A DNA stretch of 64,000 nucleotides from Polynucleobacter sp. GWA2_45_21 (GTDB lineage: Bacteria; Pseudomonadota; Gammaproteobacteria; Burkholderiales; Burkholderiaceae). Location: NCBI RefSeq assembly GCF_001830325.1, contig NZ_MHZG01000002.1, positions 1 to 64,000 on the forward strand, in the 5' to 3' direction. The stretch's first letter is position 1. Each line of letters opens with the position of its first letter. Position numbers and translations under genes: made by a program. This document shows, piece by piece, positions 23,948 through 31,252 of the stretch. The notes beneath the pieces are model-generated. The model worked only from the letters and a program-made list of their open reading frames with translations. It was not told where the DNA came from and searched no databases.

Positions 23948-24454
23948 TTAATTTCCTTTTTTAGTTTTGAGTTGTTTTTTTGCACGGCTTAGTCGAGTCC
24001 TTAGGTTATCTACGGTCGCAAAGCCCTCCTCTTTGGCAGTTTTCCCTTTAAAGGAAACCCCTTCGCGAGTAACTTCGATAATGGGGGATATTCCTTTTTC
24101 GGATTCCAGTTGTGAAAATAGGTCTTTTAATGAGATATCGGGCTTTATTAAAACAATCTCTTGAATTCTGATTGCAAGGTGGTCGGATCGGGGTTTTTGT
24201 GCTCTAGCCTGATTGCGACCACTTTCCCTTTCGATTGCTTTTTCCAGTTGCCTTGGAAGGCTTGACTCTTCTAACATTTTTATGTGATGCAGTCGATCGC
24301 CTTGAATAGTATGTGCCACGATTTCTGATGCATGTGTAACTTCTTCGGGATACTTTTCGATAAATCGATTAATTTTTTCGTTTAATTTTTCCCAGTATTT
24401 ATTATTTCGCTCATTAAGTTGACTAATGGTTTTGGCATTTTTGGGCTTATTCAT
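23948..24454 (-). CDS. Hypothetical charged helical protein
   Basis: No family recognised. From ATG 24454 the product is 168 residues; a TTG at 24523 would add 23. It is highly charged and predicted to be mostly helical, with Lys/Arg/Glu-rich N- and C-termini. The last third (GFATVDNLRTRLSRAKKQLK) resembles a small DNA-binding helix pair. It lies upstream of the ParB-methyltransferase gene on the same strand and is divergent from the small membrane protein gene, sharing an operator-like palindrome at 24525. Confidence 0.6.
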   Translation of the reverse strand: MNKPKNAKTISQLNERNNKYWEKLNEKINRFIEKYPEEVTHASEIVAHTIQGDRLHHIKMLEESSLPRQLEKAIERESGRNQARAQKPRSDHLAIRIQEIVLIKPDISLKDLFSQLESEKGISPIIEVTREGVSFKGKTAKEEGFATVDNLRTRLSRAKKQLKTKKGN

Positions 24455-24524
24455 AGGCGTTTTGCGGTTGATTGCATAAAAGAATTTCTGATAGTTATCA
24501 AGATATGGCAAATCATCTAGCAAC

Positions 24525-24565
24525 GCTCATTTTATGAGCCTTTGCTATGGCATAGTAGTACTACT
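24525..24565. promoter_or_regulatory. Operator-like palindromes in divergent promoter
   Basis: GCTCA-TTTTA-TGAGC at 24525-24539 and a perfect 12-bp palindrome AGTAGTACTACT at 24554-24565, between two divergent genes. The first matches sites at 24787-24801 and the core of 27073-27099. Confidence 0.6.
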
Positions 24566-24585
24566 GATTTTTATAGGGATAAATC

Positions 24586-24777
24586 ATGACGATGATCTTA
24601 TTACTAGTGGCAATCGCTTTTGCGCTACTGGCACTTGTCCGGTTTATTGAATTGGTGATTCATCTTATTTGGCCAAAGCCAACATCATCGACTTTGGAAG
24701 GCGATGCCACGGTATATATGCAAATTACCCCAAAGCCGTCAGCAAATAGCGACAAAGCGGAGCTTACTTCAAAATAG
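24586..24777 (+). CDS. Small single-span membrane protein
   Basis: 63 residues with one hydrophobic segment (about residues 3-30: ILLLVAIAFALLALVRFIELVIHLIW) and a polar cytoplasmic or periplasmic tail. An AGGGAT sequence precedes ATG 24586. Function is unknown. It lies just behind the operator-like repeat at 24525 and ahead of the DnaB-like gene, whose promoter region carries a copy of the same repeat. Confidence 0.65.
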   Translation: MTMILLLVAIAFALLALVRFIELVIHLIWPKPTSSTLEGDATVYMQITPKPSANSDKAELTSK

Positions 24778-24786
24778 TCCCCGCTA

Positions 24787-24801
24787 GCTCACTTTATGAG
24801 C
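24787..24801. promoter_or_regulatory. Second operator-like palindrome
   Basis: GCTCA-CTTTA-TGAGC, 45 bp upstream of the DnaB-like gene start. The sequence around it (GCTCANTTTATGAGCCTT, then an interrupted match) repeats that at 24525, so the two genes probably answer to the same repressor. Confidence 0.6.
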
Positions 24802-24846
24802 CTTATGTATGCCACAGTAGGGATACATTCTTTCAAGAGGCAAGTG

Positions 24847-25788
24847 ATGTCATCTACTGCAGTAAATAAGAATCTACCCACCCATCAGGCTTATCAGACC
24901 CAGCAGGCTCCATGCTCCATCAGTGAAGCACTCGCCAATCTGCGGGTGGGGATTCAAAATGCGGATACAAATCGTGATGAGCGCTGGTGGCTAAAAACAG
25001 GATTGGTTGATTTTGATGAAGCTTTTCAAGGTCTGCGTCTGGGCGCTATCACGGTATTAGCTAGCCGACCCTCGATGGGTCGCTCCGCCTTGGCGCTGAA
25101 TATCGCCGCTAATATGGGAATCTTTCAAAAACGTCCCACGCTTTATTTGAGTTTAGAGATGCCAGTGTGGCAATTAACCCTGCGAATCGCTGCTTTGCTT
25201 GCGGAAGTAGAAGTGAGCACCTTACAAGAAGAGAAGCTGACTGTAAATCAGGACCACAAACTGGGTGCGGCCATCGGTAAAGCCCGAAACGCTCCCTTGC
25301 ATCTGATGCATTACCCCTATATTGATATGGCTTCCTTGTGCCAGCAAGTGAGGGCGTTTGCGCAAGATCATAATCAGCAGGATGCCTTATCACGCTTGTC
25401 GCCCTTATCACTTTTGGTGATTGATGATCTGGGCTATGCCGACTTGCAGATGAAGATGAGTGGGGGTGAGCTTACGGCCGCTTATGAGAATGCAATGTAC
25501 CTGCTTAAAGACTTAGCTGTTGAACTCAATATTGCCATCTTGCTGCTATCCACGGTCAATCCTAGTGCCGAGGAGCGGGAAAACAAACGGCCTGTCTTTA
25601 CGGATCTGCCCAGCACGGCTTTAGCTCGCATGTCAGATGCCTTGTTATTTTTATATCGCGATGAAGTCTATAGCCCAGAAGGGGAGAATTGCGATCGGGC
25701 TGAGTTAATCATGGCCAGTAATTCGTTTGATGTAAGCGGTACGATTTACCTCACTACCAATCTAAAATACGGACGCTTTGGATGCTAA
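24847..25788 (+). CDS. DnaB-like RecA-fold ATPase with altered Walker A
   Basis: Starting at ATG 24847 (good RBS AAGAGGCAAG) the product is 313 residues and corresponds only to the C-terminal helicase half of DnaB. It has TGLVDFDEAFQGLRLGAITVLASRPSMGRS (Walker A at 73-80), LYLSLEMPVWQL and Walker B LLVIDDLGY. The invariant Walker A lysine is arginine (R79). There is no primase-interaction N-terminal domain. Likely involved in replication or recombination of the element, or a non-hydrolysing regulator. Regulated together with the small membrane protein, judging from the shared repeat. Confidence 0.8.
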   Translation: MSSTAVNKNLPTHQAYQTQQAPCSISEALANLRVGIQNADTNRDERWWLKTGLVDFDEAFQGLRLGAITVLASRPSMGRSALALNIAANMGIFQKRPTLYLSLEMPVWQLTLRIAALLAEVEVSTLQEEKLTVNQDHKLGAAIGKARNAPLHLMHYPYIDMASLCQQVRAFAQDHNQQDALSRLSPLSLLVIDDLGYADLQMKMSGGELTAAYENAMYLLKDLAVELNIAILLLSTVNPSAEERENKRPVFTDLPSTALARMSDALLFLYRDEVYSPEGENCDRAELIMASNSFDVSGTIYLTTNLKYGRFGC

Positions 25789-25800
25789 CGATGGTGATAG

Positions 25801-26118
25801 TTAAAGTGACTTGGCAAACTGCACCAGCGCTTTTTTCTGGGAAGCGGTTAGCTGTCCGTAGGTGGCAATTAACTCTGCCAGGGCTTCATCTTCGCAATAC
25901 AGATAGGCGGTGGGTATGCCCAGCACTTTAGCCAAGGTTTTAGCGGTTTCAAAGCCCGGAGCGTGTTTACCCCTTTCGTATTGGTTGATTCTGGCTGAGG
26001 CCGAGAACTCATCAATCCCAGCACGTACCCCTAACTCCATTTGGGAGATATTCAGGCGTTCACGGGCGCTTTTAAGCCGCTTGGCGAGAAGGGAGTTGTC
26101 TTTAGCTGGGCTAACCAT
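25801..26118 (-). CDS. XRE-family repressor
   Basis: 105 residues with an N-terminal HTH (about 10-65: RLKSARERLNISQMELGVRAGIDEFSASARINQYERGKHAP) and a short C-terminal helix pair. Typical of phage/plasmid Cro/C1-type regulators. It converges on the DnaB-like gene and is divergent from the nuclease-like gene at 26203, with two palindromes in between. Confidence 0.85.
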   Translation of the reverse strand: MVSPAKDNSLLAKRLKSARERLNISQMELGVRAGIDEFSASARINQYERGKHAPGFETAKTLAKVLGIPTAYLYCEDEALAELIATYGQLTASQKKALVQFAKSL

Positions 26119-26120
26119 GC

Positions 26121-26169
26121 CTAAGATAATCTTAGTTTTTACTCGCTATTACACTAAGACTTCCTTAGT
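26121..26169. promoter_or_regulatory. Candidate operators of the XRE repressor
   Basis: Two palindromes with the same half-site in the 84-bp divergent gap: CTAAGAT-A-ATCTTAG (26121-26135) and ACTAAG-ACTTC-CTTAGT (26153-26169). The common half CTAAG suggests one regulator, most simply the adjacent XRE protein. Confidence 0.55.
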
Positions 26170-26202
26170 ATCAAATTATTGTTAACACCCACGGAGGTAT
26201 TT

Positions 26203-26760
26203 ATGGAGCAACCATCATCTAATCGCTTTTCTCAATGCAAAGATCTTGAGCATCTGGGGTCATTGGAGTTATTAAGAATTTATGCAGATGTTCTGAATAC
26301 TTTGAAGGATAAGAAAATTCTGCGCACCACAAATAGCCCAACCGGTGATTATGCGGAGCTGTTAGCGGCCAAATGGTTAGAGAAGCAAGGTTTGGTTAAA
26401 AATGCAGAAGAGGCCCTTAATAAAAATTCCCATAAGGGATCAGATGTGATTGATGATGAGGGCACCACTTATCAGGTCAAGGGGCGGCGCATCACTTCCT
26501 CAAACCCTTCAAAGCAGCTGGGGGTTGTGAGAAATCTGTTTGAAGATGAGTTTCATTATTTAATCGCGATCATTTTTAACGAAGACTGGAGCGTCAAAGA
26601 GGCGGCGTTGGTGCCTATTGTGGCTCTAAAGGCTATACCGGGATCTAAGAAAGATTATGTCAATGGCCATATCTTTCATTTGAACGAAGAATTGCTCAAA
26701 GCAAGTGGCGTCAAATTAATTACGGATGATATTAAAGGGGTGCAGCTTAGTCTTAAATAG
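26203..26760 (+). CDS. PD-(D/E)XK nuclease-like protein
   Basis: 185 residues from ATG 26203, with the strong RBS ACGGAGG. An N-terminal helical part is followed by a nuclease-like core: E52 (GDYAELLAAKWLE), D81 (GSDVIDD) and the Q91-V-K93 motif in YQVKGR. This matches the spacing of PD-(D/E)XK enzymes with Q in place of the second acid, as in Mrr-like restriction proteins. It resembles the DUF6998 type, but I am not certain. It is divergent from the XRE gene and followed by a small zinc-ribbon gene. A role in restriction is inferred. Confidence 0.65.
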   Translation: MEQPSSNRFSQCKDLEHLGSLELLRIYADVLNTLKDKKILRTTNSPTGDYAELLAAKWLEKQGLVKNAEEALNKNSHKGSDVIDDEGTTYQVKGRRITSSNPSKQLGVVRNLFEDEFHYLIAIIFNEDWSVKEAALVPIVALKAIPGSKKDYVNGHIFHLNEELLKASGVKLITDDIKGVQLSLK

Positions 26761-26837
26761 ATTGTGAGCTGACACAGTTCGCATGGATTGCATCGTCAAT
26801 AATTTTTTAAGCGTGATTACTAGAGAAGGGGGCTTAA

Positions 26838-27017
26838 ATGGCCAACCAGAAATGCCAAGGGTGTGGGGGAGGTATAGGCCTAAATTTTTCATCGCCCTAT
26901 AAATGTAATAAATGCAGCAAGATTCTTTGCTACAGTTGTTCAAGTAAATCTAATTCCTGTAAATCCAATCCAAAGGGTACTCCAAAATGCGACGGTTACT
27001 ACCATAAGAGCTCTTAG
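26838..27017 (+). CDS. Small zinc-ribbon protein
   Basis: A 59-residue protein starting MANQKCQGCGGGIGL with a clear RBS (GAAGGGGG) seven bases upstream. It has Cys pairs CQGC, CNKC and CYSC and two further cysteines before HKSS at the C-terminus, a pattern able to bind two zinc ions. No named family recognised. It lies 77 bp after the PD-(D/E)XK-like gene, same strand, and ahead of the WYL operator. Confidence 0.65.
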   Translation: MANQKCQGCGGGIGLNFSSPYKCNKCSKILCYSCSSKSNSCKSNPKGTPKCDGYYHKSS

Positions 27018-27072
27018 GTTGTGTAAGTGCTATTAATTTTGATTGACTGGTTTGCTTGTAGGGGTGAAGGTA

Positions 27073-27099
27073 TGTAAAGCTCACAAGATGAGCTTTACA
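27073..27099. promoter_or_regulatory. Perfect palindromic operator upstream of the WYL gene
   Basis: TGTAAAGCTCA (27073-27083), 5-bp spacer CAAGA, TGAGCTTTACA (27089-27099): perfect 11-bp arms, 40 bp upstream of the WYL gene. Probably the autoregulatory site. The inner core GCTCA-N5-TGAGC recurs at 24525 and 24787. Confidence 0.75.
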
Positions 27100-27138
27100 G
27101 GTAGACTTATAAAAAATTAATAAATTGAAGAGGTCCTA

Positions 27139-28119
27139 ATGGGTGACATGCAGCGCCTGCATCGTATTACCTATCTCATCCAGGCGAGAGGGTGTGTGCC
27201 TATTAAGACTTTCTTGGATGAATTGGAAATCTCCAAAGCCACCTTTAAACGGGATCTGGAGTATTTGCGTAGTCGCCTCAATGCTTCCATTGTGTTTGAT
27301 CGCTTTCAAGGCGGTTATTGTTTTGAGAATCCTGAAGATATTCAGAAAATAGAATTGCCCGGCTTGTGGTTTACCGAAAAAGAGGCTACCGCTTTAGCGC
27401 TAATGCACCACCTGCTCTCTTCCTTGGATAAGGGCGGCCTCATTGGTCCTCATATTGAACCGCTGTCAGTCATCATTGATAACATCCTTGGTCAACATCA
27501 GACATCTGCCAAGGAATTGCGCAAACGGATCAAAGTATTACCCATGGCCCAGCGCAAAACCTCAGTGCAAAGTTTCGCTGAGTTAGGTAGCGCCTTACTC
27601 AATCGTCAGCGTCTACGCATTACTTATTACGCCAAAGTCAAAAATGAAACTACGCAGCGCGAGATCTCACCCCAGCAACTGATTTATTACCGAGATAACT
27701 GGTATGTAGATGCGTACTGTCACTTGCGCGATGAATTACGCAGTTTTGCGGTAGACGGTATTCGTAGTGCAGTGATTCTGGATAAGAAGGCAAAAGAAGT
27801 GCCTGAAAAGGAGCTTAAAGATTATTTTGGGCAAAGTTATGGCCTCTTTTCCGGTAAAGCAAATAAACGGGCTAAGTTACGCTTTACTCCTGAGCAGGCC
27901 AGATGGGTGTCGACGGAGGTTTGGCACCAGGATCAAGTAGGGTATTTTGATCGGGAAGGGTATTACATATTGGAGTTTAATTACAACCAGGATCCTGAGT
28001 TGGTGATGGATATTTTGAAATATGGCTCGGCAGTAGAAGTGCTGGCGCCAGCCAGTTTGCGGAAAAAGGTGATCGAGGAGTTAAGGGATGCAATTAACGG
28101 TTCGACTTTTGGTTGCTAG
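27139..28119 (+). CDS. WYL-domain transcription regulator
   Basis: 326 residues: N-terminal HTH (about 8-55, RLHRITYLIQARGCVPIKTFLDELEISKATFKRDLEYLR), then a WYL domain (about 145-235). The latter contains LRITYYAK, ISPQQLIYYRDNWYVDAYCHLRDELRSFAVDGIRSA. A WCX-like C-terminal domain follows. Regulators of this architecture (BrxR, CapW) repress phage-defence operons and respond to nucleic acid ligands. It sits just upstream of the type I R-M operon and probably binds the palindrome at 27073. Confidence 0.9.
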   Translation: MGDMQRLHRITYLIQARGCVPIKTFLDELEISKATFKRDLEYLRSRLNASIVFDRFQGGYCFENPEDIQKIELPGLWFTEKEATALALMHHLLSSLDKGGLIGPHIEPLSVIIDNILGQHQTSAKELRKRIKVLPMAQRKTSVQSFAELGSALLNRQRLRITYYAKVKNETTQREISPQQLIYYRDNWYVDAYCHLRDELRSFAVDGIRSAVILDKKAKEVPEKELKDYFGQSYGLFSGKANKRAKLRFTPEQARWVSTEVWHQDQVGYFDREGYYILEFNYNQDPELVMDILKYGSAVEVLAPASLRKKVIEELRDAINGSTFGC

Positions 28120-28225
28120 ATCCCGTCCTAAAAAGTCTCTTGGAGATGTGCGCACGCAATACCTTGACCATTTAATGGTTGATGGTGCGAATATTGAGAG
28201 TGATGACGAGGAGGATGCGAGTTAA
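28088..28225 (+). CDS. Possible small acidic-tail protein
   Basis: A 45-codon frame starting MQLTVRLLVARSRPKKSLGD inside the last 32 bp of the WYL gene and ending in an acidic tail (IESDDEEDAS). The sequence GAGGAGTTAAGGG directly in front of its ATG is an unusually good RBS for a chance frame. Function unknown; coding status is uncertain. Confidence 0.35.
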   Translation: MQLTVRLLVARSRPKKSLGDVRTQYLDHLMVDGANIESDDEEDAS

Positions 28226-28331
28226 AGCTTGAATTACTGTAGAAAGGCGCCTTTAAATGAGAATTGAAGACGCATTAATTGACCCATGCAACCTAGTTAA
28301 CATCGTTTAGTAAGAGGTTGGGACTCGGTTA

Positions 28332-28383
28332 AACTAAAAAATATCACTATCAGCGCTAGTAATAGTATTTTGATAATTTAGTT
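28332..28383. promoter_or_regulatory. Nested inverted repeats upstream of hsdM
   Basis: Outer arms AACTAAA (28332-28338) and TTTAGTT (28377-28383), next to ATATCA / TGAT and ACTAT / ATAGT, around a central AGCGCT. The imperfect dyad ends 36 bp before the hsdM start and could be an operator or part of the promoter. It does not match the WYL palindrome. Confidence 0.4.
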
Positions 28384-28418
28384 ATCTGGGGTTTTAAGCC
28401 CAAAATCAAGGGAAATAG

Positions 28419-30002
28419 ATGTCAGAAGAGCAGCGTCGTCAATTACAGCAACAGCTATGGAATATTGCCAATACATTAAGAGGCAAGATGTCTGCAGACG
28501 ACTTCCGAGATTACATCCTCGGATTCATCTTCTACAAGTACCTATCGGAAAAAATTGCCAACTTTGCCAATGACCAATTAAAGGGTGAGGGGCTGACATT
28601 CGAGAAATTAGATGAAAAGTCCGCTGAAGGTAAAGAATACCTAGAAGCGATCGAAGAGGCCTGCAAAGAAGAGCTAGGTTACTACCTTGCGCCTAGTGAA
28701 ATGTTTGACCATCTGGCGAAAAAAGGAAATGGTGAACTGGGCTCGAACACTTTCATTCTTGGTGATCTAACCAAAGTTCTCAAAAACATTGAACAAAGTA
28801 CCCTGGGTACCGAGAGTGCTGAAGAGTTTGAACACCTCTTTGATGATATTGACCTCACCTCAGCCAAGCTGGGTAAATCTGAGGATGAGAAAAACGAACT
28901 CATTGCCAAGGTATTGGTTCACCTGAACAAAATCAACTTCCAGCTACGTGATGCCACTGCAGATGTATTGGGTGATGCTTATGAGTATCTGATTGGTGAG
29001 TTTGCCAGTGGCGCAGGAAAAAAGGCGGGCGAGTTCTATACACCGCAGCCAGTTTCGCAACTTCTTGCTGAGCTGGTAACACTGAATAATCCAAAATTGC
29101 GAAATGTATATGACCCAACCTGCGGGTCCGGTTCGTTGTTACTGCGAGTAAAGCGGCAAGCAGAGTTTGTTGGTCATATTTACGGTCAAGAAAGAAATCC
29201 AACTACTTACAACTTGGCCCGCATGAACATGATTTTGCATGACGTGCACTTTAGTAAGTTCGATATCAAGAATGAGGACACGCTAGAAAAACCTCAGCAT
29301 CTAGAAATGAAGTTTGATGCGATTGTGGCAAATCCACCATTTTCAACGCAATGGTCTGCCAATCCGATGTTCATGAGTGATGATCGTTTTAGCTCATACG
29401 GCAAGCTAGCCCCAAGCAGCAAAGCTGACCTGGCCTTCGTGCAGCACATGGTTTACCACTTATCAGAAGAAGGCACCATGGCAGTTGTTTTGTCTCACGG
29501 CGTTTTATTCCGCGGCGGCGCAGAGGGGCACATTCGGCAATACCTCATTGAAAAGATGAACTGCTTAGATGCGGTTATTGGTTTGCCATCAAATATTTTC
29601 TTCGGCACTGGTATTCCAACTTGCATCTTAGTAATGCGTAAGTGCCGCAAGAAGAATGACAACATCTTGTTTATAGATGCCAGTAAGCACTTTGAGAAAG
29701 TCAAAACAACCAATGTGATGCGCCTCGAGCACATTACCAAAATTGTTCAGACATATAAAGCGCGTAAAGCAGAAGATAAATACAGTGCCATAGCCACTAT
29801 TGAGGAAATCAAGGAAAACGACTGGAACCTTAATATTCCAAGGTATGTGGATAGTTTTGAGGCTGAAGAAGAAATTGATTTAAATACTTTGTCTGCTCAA
29901 CTCAAAGAGCTCGATATAGAGTCATCTAGTGTCGATAAAGAGATAGCAGTGTTTTGCAAAGAGCTTGGAATTAAGCCGCCGTTTGCAATGGGTGGTAGGT
30001 GA
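28419..30002 (+). CDS. hsdM: Type I restriction-modification methyltransferase subunit
   Basis: Adenine-specific M subunit. 527 residues: the N-terminal HsdM helical domain (about 8-130), AdoMet motif DPTCGSG (232-238) and catalytic NPPF (305-308), and a C-terminal tail helix. It assembles with HsdS as M2S and with HsdR into the restriction complex. RBS AAGGGAAATAG precedes ATG 28419. hsdS starts two bases after its stop. Confidence 0.96.
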   Translation: MSEEQRRQLQQQLWNIANTLRGKMSADDFRDYILGFIFYKYLSEKIANFANDQLKGEGLTFEKLDEKSAEGKEYLEAIEEACKEELGYYLAPSEMFDHLAKKGNGELGSNTFILGDLTKVLKNIEQSTLGTESAEEFEHLFDDIDLTSAKLGKSEDEKNELIAKVLVHLNKINFQLRDATADVLGDAYEYLIGEFASGAGKKAGEFYTPQPVSQLLAELVTLNNPKLRNVYDPTCGSGSLLLRVKRQAEFVGHIYGQERNPTTYNLARMNMILHDVHFSKFDIKNEDTLEKPQHLEMKFDAIVANPPFSTQWSANPMFMSDDRFSSYGKLAPSSKADLAFVQHMVYHLSEEGTMAVVLSHGVLFRGGAEGHIRQYLIEKMNCLDAVIGLPSNIFFGTGIPTCILVMRKCRKKNDNILFIDASKHFEKVKTTNVMRLEHITKIVQTYKARKAEDKYSAIATIEEIKENDWNLNIPRYVDSFEAEEEIDLNTLSAQLKELDIESSSVDKEIAVFCKELGIKPPFAMGGR

Positions 30003-30003
30003 T

Positions 30004-31251
30004 ATGAATACGCCAACATTAAGGTTTAAACCGCAATCCGGAAAATCTTTAAATAATTGGGCAAAGATTTCGCTTGGCGATTACATTGAAGGCCATAAAG
30101 GGGGCGCCCCACTTCGTCCATCGGATTTTTTGCTAAAGGGTAACTTTGAGGTTATTCCTAAAAAAGCTATATCTAGCGGCGGGAAGCTCCAGCTTGATGA
30201 GGCAAACCCAACATATTGCACCGAATCTTTTTTTCTAGGGAATCAAAGGTCTGTAGTTGATGAAAGTTACCTTATTACTACTTTGCGAGATTTGGTTCCT
30301 TCTGGGCCAAGCATTGGTTATATAGTCAAAATTTGTTCAGAAGCTAAATATCTTTTAGCGCAAGGCGTGTATGGAATCAAGATAAAGCCAGGACTTGAAG
30401 AGGATTTTCTAATCCAGTATTCAAATACTATTAAATATAGAGAGCTGATGCGAACAATGATGGTTGGAAGCACTCAGGTTCATATACGAAATGGTGACTT
30501 CTTTAAATTACAGCTTCATATCCCATCCATTGATGAGCAGCAAAAAATTGCCTCATTCCTCTCCAAGATCGACCAAAAAATCTCCCTTCTAACTAAAAAG
30601 CACGAGCTCCTTGTTCAATACAAAAAAGGAGTGATGCAGCAAATCTTTAGCCAAGAAATTCGGTGTAAGGATAAGGAGGGGAAGGATTTTCCGGAGTGGG
30701 AAGAGTTATCTCTTTCCGAGTGTGCTCAGATAATAGGTGGAGGGACGCCTGAAACAAGCAACAGCACTTATTGGGGTGGAACCATTCAGTGGTTTACGCC
30801 TACCGAGCTAAAGAAAAAATATGTTTCAACAAGCATTAGAAAAATTACAGATTTAGGACTTAGAAATTCATCGGCGAAACTATTGCCTGTAGGAGTGGTT
30901 CTATTCTCATCTAGAGCCACAGTTGGGGATGTTGCGATTTCATTAAATGAATGTTGCACTAATCAAGGGTTTCAATCTTTTATTCCTAAATCTGGGAATA
31001 GCAATGAATTCCTTTACTACTGGATATCAAATAATAAAAAACTGTTTCTTGAAAAGGCTAGCGGCTCGACCTTTCTCGAGATAAGCAAAAAAGAGATTGA
31101 AAAAATATCGGTTCAAATTCCATCAATAGAAGAGCAAGAGAAAATCGCGATTTTTTTGTCTGGTGTTGATAAGAAGATTGAATTCATTCAATCCCAGCTA
31201 GAGCTAACCAAACAATACAAGCGGGGCCTCTTACAACAGATGTTTATCTAA
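30004..31251 (+). CDS. hsdS: Type I specificity subunit
   Basis: 415 residues with two target recognition domains (about 15-165 and 225-365). Each is followed by a conserved helical spacer: IPSIDEQQKIASFLSKIDQK and IPSIEEQEKIAIFLSGVDKK. The internal duplication is the expected pseudo-symmetric HsdS layout and implies a bipartite target that cannot be read from sequence. ATG 30004 is two bases after the hsdM stop. The TRDs are AT-rich, consistent with exchange of specificity cassettes. Confidence 0.95.
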   Translation: MNTPTLRFKPQSGKSLNNWAKISLGDYIEGHKGGAPLRPSDFLLKGNFEVIPKKAISSGGKLQLDEANPTYCTESFFLGNQRSVVDESYLITTLRDLVPSGPSIGYIVKICSEAKYLLAQGVYGIKIKPGLEEDFLIQYSNTIKYRELMRTMMVGSTQVHIRNGDFFKLQLHIPSIDEQQKIASFLSKIDQKISLLTKKHELLVQYKKGVMQQIFSQEIRCKDKEGKDFPEWEELSLSECAQIIGGGTPETSNSTYWGGTIQWFTPTELKKKYVSTSIRKITDLGLRNSSAKLLPVGVVLFSSRATVGDVAISLNECCTNQGFQSFIPKSGNSNEFLYYWISNNKKLFLEKASGSTFLEISKKEIEKISVQIPSIEEQEKIAIFLSGVDKKIEFIQSQLELTKQYKRGLLQQMFI

Positions 31252-31252
31252 T

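Noticed and set aside
24525..24819. Short repeats as a CRISPR-like or iteron array
   Set aside because: Only two copies, 262 bp apart, with a gene between; they fit operator duplication rather than an array.
28933..29202. Antisense frame inside hsdM
   Set aside because: Shadow of the methyltransferase gene with no independent support.
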